From CAVDAL01 sp963606965 (GTDB taxonomy: Bacteria > Actinomycetota > Coriobacteriia > Coriobacteriales > QAMH01): a stretch of 27,355 nucleotides of DNA. This document shows positions 6,672 through 14,018 of the stretch, in pieces (the stretch's first letter is position 1; each line of letters starts with the position of its first letter). Below the pieces are notes generated by a model, which had not been told where the DNA came from, ran no database searches, and saw nothing but the letters and a program-made list of their open reading frames with translations. Location: contig CAVDAL010000092.1 in the NCBI GenBank assembly GCA_963606965.1, positions 1-27,355 on the forward strand, read 5' to 3'. A program made the translations under genes and the position numbers.

Positions 6672-8225
6672 ATGAGAAAACCAGTTCTTCTTGCAATTAT
6701 GGATGGCTTTGGCCTAGCTCCAAGTGTGGCAGGCAATGCAATCTCTTTAGCTAATACGCCTTTTTTGGATGAACTTTTTGCAACATGTCCAAATATTTCT
6801 CTTCAGGCAAGCGGGGAGGCTGTGGGCTTACCAGCTGGTCAAATTGGTAATTCTGAAGTTGGTCACTTAAATATTGGCGCTGGCAGAGTTGTCCACCAAG
6901 AATTGACTCGCATTAATAAAGCATGTAAAGATGGCAGCATTGAAGAAAATCAAGTTTTGATTGAAGCTATGGATGCTGCAATAAATTCAAACCATCCAAT
7001 TCATTTTATGGGTTTGCTTTCAGATGGTGGAGTTCATAGCAATATTGAACACTTGGAAGCTTTGATTGAAATGGCTGCAAAGCGCGGCGCTAAAGACATG
7101 CGTATTCATGCATTTTTGGATGGGCGCGATGTTTCACCAAAGTCTGGTGTTGAATATGTTCAACGTACAGTAGATTTTTGCGAACATATCTTCCAAGATT
7201 ATCATGGAGCACAAGCTGGCATTGCAACAATTTCTGGTCGCTATTATGCAATGGACAGAGACAAACGCTGGGATCGTGTTCAGCAAACTTGGAATGCAAT
7301 GGCTGTTGGCGCAGGTAAAGGCTTTAATAGATATGAGCCTGTTCGTGCTGTGGAAGCATCATATGCAATTGGAGATACAGATGAATTTGTAATTCCAACT
7401 GTTTTTGATCATCGTGGAATAAATGATGATGATACTTTGATTTTCTTTAACTTCCGTCCAGACAGGGCGCGCCAGATTACACGTGCTTTTGTTGATGAAG
7501 ACTTCGATGGATTTGAACGTTTGAACTTCCCGCATGTCAACTTTGTTTGCTTGACTGAATATGATGCAACAATTGATGCTCCTGTGGCATTTCCAAAGGA
7601 ATTCCCAAAAAATACTTTGGCAGATGTCTTGGCAGAAAATGGTTTGACTCAGCTCCATACTGCAGAAACTGAAAAATATGCACATGTTACATTTTTCTTT
7701 AATGGTGGCATTGAAAAGCCAAAAGAAGGGGAAAAGCGCGTTCTTATTCCAAGTCCAAAAGTTGCAACATATGATTTGCAGCCAGAAATGTCTGCTCCGC
7801 AAGTTACAGAAAAATTAGTTGAAGCAATTAAAAGTAATGAAGCTGATGTTTATATCGTCAATTATGCAAATTGCGACATGGTTGGGCATACTGGCGTGAT
7901 TGATGCTGCAATAAAAGCTGTTGAAGCAGTGGATAGCGGATTGTCTAAAGTTATAGCAGCTATAAAAGAAGCTGGTGGCGTTGCACTTGTAACAGCTGAC
8001 CATGGCAATGCAGATTGCATGCTCGATGCAGATGGAACAAGCCCGCACACAGCTCATACGACTGCACCTGTTCCATTGATTTTGGTTGATTCTTGCGAAA
8101 ATTCAACTCTTTCTTTGGAACAACGTGATGACGCAAAGCTTGCTGATATTGCTCCAACAATGCTTGATTTGTTAAAAATTAAGAAACCCACGGAATGGAC
8201 TGGAACTTCTCTATTGACAATTTAA
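6672..8225 (+). CDS. gpmI: 2,3-bisphosphoglycerate-independent phosphoglycerate mutase
   Basis: Converts 3-phosphoglycerate to 2-phosphoglycerate through a phosphoserine intermediate, using two Mn ions. The 517 residues match the family. The metal site residues begin with D11 (IMDGFG); the catalytic Ser61 is in GNSEVGHLN; HAFLDGRD, FFNFRPDRAR and TADHGNAD carry further metal and substrate ligands. The ATG follows the tpiA stop with no gap, with GGAG at 6657-6660 as the likely ribosome site. The secG -35 box lies within the last codons. Neither gapdh nor enolase is in this group; gapdh, if linked, would be expected elsewhere. Confidence 0.98.
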   Translation: MRKPVLLAIMDGFGLAPSVAGNAISLANTPFLDELFATCPNISLQASGEAVGLPAGQIGNSEVGHLNIGAGRVVHQELTRINKACKDGSIEENQVLIEAMDAAINSNHPIHFMGLLSDGGVHSNIEHLEALIEMAAKRGAKDMRIHAFLDGRDVSPKSGVEYVQRTVDFCEHIFQDYHGAQAGIATISGRYYAMDRDKRWDRVQQTWNAMAVGAGKGFNRYEPVRAVEASYAIGDTDEFVIPTVFDHRGINDDDTLIFFNFRPDRARQITRAFVDEDFDGFERLNFPHVNFVCLTEYDATIDAPVAFPKEFPKNTLADVLAENGLTQLHTAETEKYAHVTFFFNGGIEKPKEGEKRVLIPSPKVATYDLQPEMSAPQVTEKLVEAIKSNEADVYIVNYANCDMVGHTGVIDAAIKAVEAVDSGLSKVIAAIKEAGGVALVTADHGNADCMLDADGTSPHTAHTTAPVPLILVDSCENSTLSLEQRDDAKLADIAPTMLDLLKIKKPTEWTGTSLLTI

Positions 8226-8240
8226 ATTTTGTGGTAGAAT
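8214..8240 (+). promoter_or_regulatory. secG promoter
   Basis: A perfect TTGACA at 8214-8219, inside the end of gpmI, faces TAGAAT at 8235-8240. The 15-base spacer is short; GAATAT at 8237-8242 would give 17. A start near 8247 would place the stem-loop at 8250-8270 at the very 5' end of the message. Confidence 0.6.
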
Positions 8241-8249
8241 ATCGTACTC

Positions 8250-8270
8250 GTGACGTCAGTTAAGCGTCAC
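8250..8270 (+). other. 5'-leader stem-loop of secG
   Basis: GTGACG (8250-8255) pairs with CGTCAC (8265-8270) over a 9-base loop, just after the predicted transcript start. No T-run follows, so it is not a terminator; a stabilising 5' hairpin is plausible. Confidence 0.4.
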
Positions 8271-8292
8271 TGCGGAAAGGATTTTTAGACAC

Positions 8293-8562
8293 ATGTTAGA
8301 ATTTTTACAAAGCACACCATTTGTTATTGGCGTTATTGTTGTTTGGGCAATTTCTGCTATTGGCTTAATCGTTTTTGTTCTTTTGCATTCAGGCAAGGGT
8401 ACAGGCGTTTCTGAAGTAATTGCAGGCAGCATTTATGGTAATGACACTGGTTCAAGTGTCGTTGAAAGAAATCTCGACCGCATTACAGTAGTTTTTGCTA
8501 TTGTATTCATGGTTTGTTTATTATTGATGATGGTAATCTATCCAAACGGTAGCGTTGGATAA
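8293..8562 (+). CDS. secG: Preprotein translocase subunit SecG
   Basis: Small accessory subunit of the SecYEG channel in the plasma membrane. The 89 residues contain two membrane segments (about 10-32 and 64-83) joined by the family loop HSGKGTGVSEVIAGSIYG. The length is normal. The ribosome site GGAAAGG (8274-8280) is about 12 bases from the ATG, a long spacing. The gene follows gpmI with its own promoter and is followed by a tRNA-Leu gene, an arrangement I associate with Actinobacteria. Confidence 0.92.
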   Translation: MLEFLQSTPFVIGVIVVWAISAIGLIVFVLLHSGKGTGVSEVIAGSIYGNDTGSSVVERNLDRITVVFAIVFMVCLLLMMVIYPNGSVG

Positions 8563-8580
8563 ATAAACAAGCTCACTCAC

Positions 8581-8669
8581 GTCGGAGTGGTGGAACGGCA
8601 GACACGCTAGCTTGAGGTGCTAGTGCCTAAATTACGGGCGTGGGGGTTCAAATCCCCCCTCCGACACCA
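8581..8669 (+). tRNA. tRNA-Leu (GAG anticodon)
   Basis: The 7-bp acceptor stem GTCGGAG pairs with CTCCGAC, followed by discriminator A8666 and an encoded CCA (8667-8669). The anticodon stem CTAGC/GCTAG closes the loop TTGAGGT with GAG at 8614-8616. A long variable arm (class II, as in Leu and Ser) precedes the T arm with its GTTCAAAT loop. It reads CUC and CUU codons. It starts 18 bases after secG and ends in an intrinsic terminator. Confidence 0.96.
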
Positions 8670-8679
8670 AAAGAAATTT

Positions 8680-8706
8680 AAGGAGTCTAACATGGGCTCC
8701 TTTTTT
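8680..8706 (+). terminator. Terminator after tRNA-Leu
   Basis: AAGGAG (8680-8685) pairs with CTCCTT (8697-8702), the latter running into six T residues in total. It ends the secG-tRNA transcript. Confidence 0.8.
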
Positions 8707-8721
8707 ATTGTCTGCAAATCT

Positions 8722-8750
8722 TTGATAGTGTCACAGACCTGTATTAAAAT
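8722..8750 (+). promoter_or_regulatory. Promoter of the acidic protein gene
   Basis: TTGATA (8722-8727) and TAAAAT (8745-8750) with an ideal 17-base spacer, 37 bases before the ATG at 8787 and just after the tRNA terminator. Confidence 0.65.
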
Positions 8751-8786
8751 ATGCGCAACAAAGATATGTAAATGGAGTGTTAAACC

Positions 8787-9383
8787 ATGGCAAAAAATAA
8801 TGATAAAAAATATTACAGAATAGACAGCGTCGAGGCTGATTGCTTTGAAATGATGCTTGGGCTTGATCAAGATCAACATGCTGTATGTGATTCCAATACA
8901 CTTGAGAAAACAAAGAGTTCTTTTGACTCATACTGGGGCTATACAGTTGAAGAAATCTCAAAAAATGAAGCAGAAATTTTAAGTTCTGAATATGATTGCA
9001 ATTTTAGTGAAGATGAGCATGAGTATGAAAAAGAAGATAGAGACTCTTCATCATCTTCAAGAGCAACAGACTATTATGACTACATCTATATTTCAATGGA
9101 TGAAGATGAAATTGATTATGAAGACCCTGAAGACATAATGGAAATTATCAGGCATGAAGATGAATATTTCCGTTCCATAGATGATTATGTAGAAAAGGCT
9201 GTGATGGCAGGCACTTCATTTACACCGAGCCAAGTAATTAAAATTTCAAAGAAAATCGTTAATGAATTAACAATGAGAAAGCTCATTGAAATGGCTGAGC
9301 CAAAATTTAAAGCAAAAGATTATGAGAAGCTTTCAGATGGTTGGTTCAGCCATTTGTGTCCAAAACCTAAAGATTTTATTTAG
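8787..9383 (+). CDS. Acidic protein of unknown function
   Basis: A 198-residue soluble protein without signal peptide or membrane segment. Its middle (about 60-135) is very rich in Asp, Glu, Tyr and Ser (SSEYDCNFSEDEHEYEKED, YYDYIYISMDEDEIDYED); the C-terminal third (about 135-198) is less acidic and looks folded and helical (PSQVIKISKKIVNELTMRKLIEMA). It has its own promoter and a weak ribosome site (GGAGTG) before ATG 8787. Its stop codon overlaps that of the convergent mscL gene by 8 bases. I do not recognise the family. The strong promoter match, codon use like its neighbours and the intact 198 codons support a real gene. Confidence 0.75.
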   Translation: MAKNNDKKYYRIDSVEADCFEMMLGLDQDQHAVCDSNTLEKTKSSFDSYWGYTVEEISKNEAEILSSEYDCNFSEDEHEYEKEDRDSSSSSRATDYYDYIYISMDEDEIDYEDPEDIMEIIRHEDEYFRSIDDYVEKAVMAGTSFTPSQVIKISKKIVNELTMRKLIEMAEPKFKAKDYEKLSDGWFSHLCPKPKDFI

Positions 9384-9822
9384 CTTCGAATTTTGTAATA
9401 TCTCCGGCGCAATGCGGGCAACGCGTTGCGCCTTCTTTTATTTCTTCAAGACAATACGGGCAGCATGGCGGCTCTTTTTCTTCTTCGTCTTCTTCACCAT
9501 CTGTCCCATCAATCTTTTTTACAATCTGTTCACCTGCATGATGAATTTTATTGATTGCTTTGACAAGAAAGAAAACAACAAGAGCTGTTAGCAAGAAATT
9601 CAAAACAGCGCTGATAAAAGCAGAAAAATCAACACCATGCCAGACAAGGCCTGACAAGTCGTCATTACCACTTGTTATATATTGAATGAGCGGTTTAAAG
9701 ATGTCATTTGCAAATGATGTAACAATTGCGGTAAAAGCACCGCCAACAATAACGCCAACAGCTAAGTCAACAACATTACCTTGATTTATAAATTCTTTAA
9801 ATTCTGCTAAAAACTTTTTCAT
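9376..9822 (-). CDS. mscL: Large-conductance mechanosensitive channel with zinc-ribbon tail
   Basis: A pentameric membrane channel that releases solutes on hypo-osmotic shock. The N-terminus MKKFLAEFKEFINQGN and first membrane helix NVVDLAVGVIVGGAFTAIV are the family hallmark, with the second helix at about 68-90. After an acidic linker (GTDGEEDEEEKE) there is a C-terminal zinc ribbon, CPYCLEE (C121, C124) and CPHCAGD (C135, C138), in place of the usual short helix bundle. The ribosome site is poor: GGAA lies about 16 bases upstream. It follows the DUF1846 gene by 25 bases on the same strand and converges with the acidic protein gene, overlapping it by 8 bases with no terminator visible. Confidence 0.95.
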   Translation of the reverse strand: MKKFLAEFKEFINQGNVVDLAVGVIVGGAFTAIVTSFANDIFKPLIQYITSGNDDLSGLVWHGVDFSAFISAVLNFLLTALVVFFLVKAINKIHHAGEQIVKKIDGTDGEEDEEEKEPPCCPYCLEEIKEGATRCPHCAGDITKFEAK

Positions 9823-9847
9823 TGTTTATCGCTTAAATTCCTTTTGC

Positions 9848-11329
9848 TTATTTGTGATAGAAATTGTGTCCTTCATACTTTGGTTCAAAAATCAAATTTA
9901 TTCCAAGAGATTTATAGACTTTTTCATCAACGCGTGAAGGAATTACGCTAAAGAATGCATCGCATCCGCGCAGGTCAGACAGCTTGTCGAATGCAGCTTT
10001 CGCATCTTCGCTAACAGATGAACTGATTGACAAAGCGATTAAAGTTTCATCTGAATGAAGCCTTGGATTGTGCGAACCTAAAACATCAGTCTTTAAGTGG
10101 CAAATTGGTTCAATTGCTTCATCTTGAATAACAAGCTTTTTATCATCAATTCCAGCAAGTTCTTTTAAGGCATTCATCAAGCAAGAAGAAGCACAGCCCA
10201 TCAAATCGGAAGTTTTGCCAGTAATAATTTTTCCATCTGCAAGTTTTATAGCAGCAGCTGGCTTGCCACTTGTTTCTTCTTTAAGCATTGCAGCAGTGCG
10301 TTCTTCCAAAAATTCTGGAGTCACATCTGCAGTGCTCATGATATTTTCCATCTTGTCAAGCTGATCTTCACTGATGCCATCGCGCACAATCTTATTTGCT
10401 GTTTCATAATAGCGACGCAAAATTTCTTTTCGTGATGCTGTTTTAACGGCTTCTTCATCGCTTAAGCAAAAACCAACCATGTTAACGCCCATGTCTGTTG
10501 GCGACTTATAAGGTGATTCGCCCAAGATTGTATCGAGCATTTCTTTTAACACTGGGAATGTTTCAATGTCGCGATTGTAATTTATTGCTAATTTTTCATA
10601 TGCTTCCATATGGAATGGATCAATCATATTTACGTCGTCTAAGTCAACAGTTGCAGCTTCATAAGCTAAGTTGACAGGATGCTTCAGTGCTAAATTCCAA
10701 ACAGGGAAAGTTTCAAACTTTGCATATCCAGCATCGATATTACGAATATGTTCATGATAAAGCTGAGACAAACAAGTTGCCATTTTGCCGCTGCCAGGAC
10801 CTGGAGCAGTCACAATAACAAGTGGGCGTGAAGTTTCAACATATTCATTTTTGCCAAAGCCTTCAGGGCTGACGATAGTTTCTATATCATGCGGATAATT
10901 TTTGATAGGGTAGTGCAGCCATGACTTGATGCCTAAAGCATTCAAGCGCTTGCGGAAGCTATCAACATGTGATTGACCTGCATAATGAGTAATAACAATG
11001 CCTGTGATAAGGAAGCCTAAGTCGCGGAATTCATCCATCAACCTTAGTGTTTCTTCGCTATAAGCAATACCAAGGTCGCCACGCACTTTGTTCTTTTCAA
11101 TATGGTTTGCATTGATGGAAAATAGGATTTCTGCATCATCTTTCAAAGCGGAAAGCATCGAAATTTTTGTGTCAGGTTTAAAGCCAGGCAAGACGCGTGA
11201 AGCATGATAATCGTCAAAAAGTTTGCCGCCTAATTCCAAATATAATTTGCCGCCAAACTGGTTTATGCGTTTGCGGATGTTTTCTGATTGTAAGGCGATA
11301 TATTTTTCATTATCGAAGCCTGTAAGCAT
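9848..11329 (-). CDS. DUF1846 family protein
   Basis: A 493-residue cytoplasmic protein recognised as DUF1846 by its N-terminus (MLTGFDNEKY, then GGKLYLELGGKLFDDYHASR) and conserved segments such as GIVITHYAGQ (about 110-119) and the glycine-rich APGPGSGKMAT at about 175-185, which resembles but does not match a P-loop. The family is widespread in Gram-positive anaerobes; structures exist but its biochemical role is, as far as I know, not established. I chose ATG 11329 because it has GGAAAGG six bases upstream and gives the family N-terminus; an ATG at 11344 has no ribosome site. The chosen ribosome site lies inside a 15-bp hairpin (11331-11370). The gene follows an amidohydrolase gene by 67 bases and precedes mscL. 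Confidence 0.9.
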   Translation of the reverse strand: MLTGFDNEKYIALQSENIRKRINQFGGKLYLELGGKLFDDYHASRVLPGFKPDTKISMLSALKDDAEILFSINANHIEKNKVRGDLGIAYSEETLRLMDEFRDLGFLITGIVITHYAGQSHVDSFRKRLNALGIKSWLHYPIKNYPHDIETIVSPEGFGKNEYVETSRPLVIVTAPGPGSGKMATCLSQLYHEHIRNIDAGYAKFETFPVWNLALKHPVNLAYEAATVDLDDVNMIDPFHMEAYEKLAINYNRDIETFPVLKEMLDTILGESPYKSPTDMGVNMVGFCLSDEEAVKTASRKEILRRYYETANKIVRDGISEDQLDKMENIMSTADVTPEFLEERTAAMLKEETSGKPAAAIKLADGKIITGKTSDLMGCASSCLMNALKELAGIDDKKLVIQDEAIEPICHLKTDVLGSHNPRLHSDETLIALSISSSVSEDAKAAFDKLSDLRGCDAFFSVIPSRVDEKVYKSLGINLIFEPKYEGHNFYHK

Positions 11330-11330
11330 A

Positions 11331-11370
11331 TGTATCCTTTCCATCTAATTTTACAGACGGAAAGGATACA
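11331..11370 (-). promoter_or_regulatory. Hairpin enclosing the ribosome site of the DUF1846 gene
   Basis: On the minus strand TGTATCCTTTCCGTC pairs with GATGGAAAGGATACA over 15 bp (one G-U pair) around a 10-base loop. The 3' arm contains the Shine-Dalgarno GGAAAGG and ends one base before ATG 11329. The outer 12 bp are perfect in DNA. No T-run follows, so it is not a terminator. Folding would hide the ribosome site, so translational control of the DUF1846 gene is the natural reading; a protein operator is the alternative. Confidence 0.7.
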
Positions 11371-11396
11371 GCAAAATTAATGATTATCGCGTTGAA

Positions 11397-12200
11397 TTAA
11401 AGTGAAAATCCAAGAAAGCGTTGTGGGTTTTCTAGCAAAATCTCTTGGCATTGTGCATCGCTTAAGCCCAAAGACATAAAGAAGTCAAATTCTCCTTCTG
11501 GCGACCACATTGGAAAATCACTGCCAAACATAATGCGGCTTGTTCCATAAATATCAATGAGTTCGCGCGTGCGGCGTTTGCCAAGGAATGCAAATGAACT
11601 TGAAATGTCCATGAAGCATTGTTCATCTTCCATATATTCAACAGCTAAGTCATAAATTGACCAGCCGCCAAAGTGAGCTGCATCAACAACCAAATTTGGG
11701 AATTCGTGCAGTACGCGCTTCATGCGGCGTGGGTGTGAATAATCATATCTATAATCCCCGGTATGAATAATTAATGGCAAGTGCTTTTTTTCTGCAATTT
11801 CATAAATGCGCATCAGTTTATCATCATCTAAATTGACTTTTTGAAAGTCAGGATGAATTTTAATGCCTTTCAAGCCTGCAGCAATTGCGCGGTCAATTTC
11901 TTCTTCTGGATTTTCATAATCTTGATGCATTGCCATAAAGCCTGTTAAGCGGTCATCTTTTGCAGCTTCACCAGCAATAAAATTATTGATGCTTTCAACA
12001 TTTTTCGCTTTTACAGCAACAGAATGAACAATGAAATGACTTAGCGGAGTAGGCTCAGCTAGTTTGAATAGTTGTTCTGTAGAACCTGTCGACCCTTGCA
12101 TGTCTGCCTGATAAAATTCGCCAATAGATTCAGTGGCAGCATCAGCAATTTTGTGTGGATAAATATGAGCGTGAACATCGACAGCAGGTCCGTTGTACAT
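11397..12200 (-). CDS. Amidohydrolase (amidohydro-rel / ACMSD-like metal-dependent hydrolase)
   Basis: A 267-residue TIM-barrel hydrolase. The metal-binding pattern is clear: H10 and H12 (DVHAHIYP), K114/H116 (GIKIHPDF), H146 (IIHTGDY), H176 (DAAHFGGW) and D228 (FGSDFPMW). This branch includes decarboxylases (ACMSD, gamma-resorcylate) and lactonases as well as hydrolases, so the reaction is open. ATG 12200 is supported by AAAGGAA upstream and by the normal N-terminus; the frame is open to 12263 without a ribosome site there. It heads the leftward group with the DUF1846 gene and mscL and is divergent from murB, but nothing links these functions. Confidence 0.87.
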   Translation of the reverse strand: MYNGPAVDVHAHIYPHKIADAATESIGEFYQADMQGSTGSTEQLFKLAEPTPLSHFIVHSVAVKAKNVESINNFIAGEAAKDDRLTGFMAMHQDYENPEEEIDRAIAAGLKGIKIHPDFQKVNLDDDKLMRIYEIAEKKHLPLIIHTGDYRYDYSHPRRMKRVLHEFPNLVVDAAHFGGWSIYDLAVEYMEDEQCFMDISSSFAFLGKRRTRELIDIYGTSRIMFGSDFPMWSPEGEFDFFMSLGLSDAQCQEILLENPQRFLGFSL

Positions 12201-12384
12201 TTTATTCCTTTCTTTCTTGAAAATATAAATCCCGATTGTAGTACAGGAAATTAGCTCGTACACCCTGCAAGTTTTTAGTCTTGGCTAGACGGAAATTTTT
12301 TGCATGATAAAATCGCGATAAATCATTTGAAAATACTCAACGAGCGCACAAATAATGCGCATATATAAAACATCAGGAGATATT
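12201..12384. other. Divergent spacer between the amidohydrolase gene and murB
   Basis: This 184-base spacer must contain promoters for both directions. On the minus strand a good -10 (TACAAT, about 12238) lacks a clear -35 box. For murB, TTGGCT near 12282 followed 18 bases later by TGATAA is the best candidate. No terminator or palindrome stands out. Confidence 0.35.
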
Positions 12385-13302
12385 TTGACTAGCTTTAATA
12401 CAAAAAGCTTTAAAGAACAATTGATAAAAGCAGCAGGCAGTAGCTTCATTTGCTTTGATGAACCAATGAGCAAACATACTACTTTTGAAATTGGCGGACC
12501 GGCTGATTATTTTGTTCGCGTTTGCAGTGAACAACAGCTGATAGACGTTTTGCGAGTTTGCAAGGCTGCATGTGCTCCAATTTATATTCTTGGCAATGGC
12601 AGTGACTTGCTTGTTTCAGATGCTGGCTTGCGCGGTGTAGTCATTCACTTTGGTGAAGATTTTTCAGCAGTTGCTATTGAAGGCAATATTTTGACAGCGC
12701 AAGCTGGTGCTACAAATAAAAATGTTGCAACTGCTGCATGCCTTGCAGGTTTGAGCGGATATGAATTTGCAAGTGGAATTCCTGGCAGCATTGGCGGCGC
12801 TGCAATTATGAATGCTGGCGCTTATGATGGTGAATTTAAAGATGTTGCAGAATCTGTTAGATGCTTGACTCCGGACTTGGAGATTGTTGAAATACCCGCC
12901 GAACAGGCGTGTTGGTCTTACCGACATAGTATGATGTCTGACAAAAAATATCTTGTATTAAGCGTCAAACTTTGTTTACATTCTTCTTCAACAAATGAAA
13001 TTCAGGCACGCATTGATGAACTTCAACAGCGTCGCGAAGAAAAACAACCGCTGGATATGCCAAGTGCTGGCAGCACTTTCAAAAGGCCGCAAGGTTATTT
13101 TGCAGGCCCGCTTATTCAAGAATCTGGAATGCAAGGTGTGTCTGTTGGCGGCGCGCAAGTTTCAACAAAGCATGCAGGGTTTGTTGTTAACACAGGCAAT
13201 GCAACGGCTGCGGATGTTGTTGGTCTAATTCACAAGGTTCAAGATGCCGTCTTTGCGCATGCAGGTGTACACTTAGAACCAGAAGTTCGCTTTTGGGAAT
13301 AA
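12385..13302 (+). CDS. murB: UDP-N-acetylenolpyruvoylglucosamine reductase
   Basis: Flavoenzyme that reduces enolpyruvyl-UDP-GlcNAc to UDP-MurNAc with NADPH, committing the sugar to peptidoglycan. FAD-binding segments ILGNGSDLL (about 68-76) and GIPGSIGGAAIMNAGAY (131-147), the proton donor S230 in PSAGSTFKRP and E300 in LEPEVRFWE are all present. I chose the TTG at 12385 (305 residues) because AGGAG at 12375-12379 stands five bases before it; an in-frame ATG at 12355 has no ribosome site and would put that AGGAG inside the gene. The gene ends 33 bases before the XRE-cupin gene that opens the oxidoreductase operon, so read-through is possible. Confidence 0.93.
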   Translation: MTSFNTKSFKEQLIKAAGSSFICFDEPMSKHTTFEIGGPADYFVRVCSEQQLIDVLRVCKAACAPIYILGNGSDLLVSDAGLRGVVIHFGEDFSAVAIEGNILTAQAGATNKNVATAACLAGLSGYEFASGIPGSIGGAAIMNAGAYDGEFKDVAESVRCLTPDLEIVEIPAEQACWSYRHSMMSDKKYLVLSVKLCLHSSSTNEIQARIDELQQRREEKQPLDMPSAGSTFKRPQGYFAGPLIQESGMQGVSVGGAQVSTKHAGFVVNTGNATAADVVGLIHKVQDAVFAHAGVHLEPEVRFWE

Positions 13303-13335
13303 TTTTAATATCAAATAAGAGAGAGGAAGTTAACC

Positions 13336-13926
13336 ATGCAGGTCAATATGAATATCGATGAAGTCACAGGTCGAATTCGTGCTTTGCGCGAAGACATTGG
13401 TCTAACAATGCAGGAAATGGCAGAAGCAACAGGCCGCAAGGTTGCTGAATATGCAGCTCAAGAGTCTGCTGAACAAAGTCTTTCTTATACATTCATTGCC
13501 AAGTGTGCAGAAAAGCTTGGCGTTGATTCAATAGAATTGCTAACAGGCGAAGGTCCTCATCTAACAAGCTATGCGATTACTCGCGCAGATGAAGGTCTAT
13601 CAATTCACCGTCAGGAAGGTTTCCAATATTTGCATAAGGCTCCAAACTTTAAGAACCGCCTTGCAGAGCCTTTCTTGGTTACACAGCCATATAGTGAAGA
13701 AGAACAAACTGGTGAAATCCATTTGTCATATCATAAGGGTCAAGAAATCGACTATATCATTTCTGGACGAATGCGATTTTCTTATGAAGGCAAGATTGAA
13801 GAGCTTGGCCCTGGCGACTTGCTAATGTATGACTCAGGAAAAGGCCATGGCATTATTGCTATTGATGGAGCGCCGGTTACATTTATTGCTATTACAATTC
13901 CGCCCAAAACCGGGCACATTAGCTAG
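13336..13926 (+). CDS. XRE-family regulator with cupin sensor domain (first copy)
   Basis: A 196-residue DNA-binding protein: an XRE helix-turn-helix at about 8-65 (RIRALREDIGLTMQEMAEAT then FIAKCAEKLGVDSIELLTG) and a C-terminal cupin at about 105-190, with the metal-site pattern H-x-G-x-E in YHKGQEIDYIISG and a later His in SGKGHG. Such regulators bind a small ligand in the cupin barrel. GAGAGGAAG precedes the ATG. It opens the nine-gene operon, directly before an acyl-CoA synthetase gene; a second regulator-plus-synthetase pair closes the operon at 19152-21389. Control of this operon in response to its acid or 2-oxoacid substrates is inferred from position. A strong hairpin follows its stop codon. 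Confidence 0.88.
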   Translation: MQVNMNIDEVTGRIRALREDIGLTMQEMAEATGRKVAEYAAQESAEQSLSYTFIAKCAEKLGVDSIELLTGEGPHLTSYAITRADEGLSIHRQEGFQYLHKAPNFKNRLAEPFLVTQPYSEEEQTGEIHLSYHKGQEIDYIISGRMRFSYEGKIEELGPGDLLMYDSGKGHGIIAIDGAPVTFIAITIPPKTGHIS

Positions 13927-13964
13927 GCGCCTCCGGTAAGCGCTTAAGCATAACCGGATGCGCC
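13926..13964 (+). other. Hairpin between the first regulator and the first acyl-CoA synthetase
   Basis: GGCGC-C-TCCGGT (13926-13937) pairs with ACCGGA-T-GCGCC (13953-13964), 11 pairs and one mismatch, around a 15-base loop that itself contains AAGCGCTT. No T-run follows, so it is not a standard terminator. Its place inside an operon suggests partial termination, RNA processing or mRNA stabilisation. The CCGGATGC core recurs in the element at 21474-21630. Confidence 0.6.
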
Positions 13965-14018
13965 GCCTCCATAAAAGCATACGTATCCGACTATATAAAA
14001 ACGAAAGATTTAAAGGCA

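Noticed and set aside
7359..7802. Antisense frame of 147 codons in gpmI
   Set aside because: Shadow frame; product rich in Cys, Trp and Phe with no domain logic, opposite a conserved enzyme.
11330..11344. ATG 11344 as start of the DUF1846 protein
   Set aside because: No Shine-Dalgarno before it, and ATG 11329 gives the usual family N-terminus with GGAAAGG at proper spacing.
12355..12384. ATG 12355 as murB start
   Set aside because: No ribosome site upstream; AGGAG five bases before the in-frame TTG 12385 is the better match.
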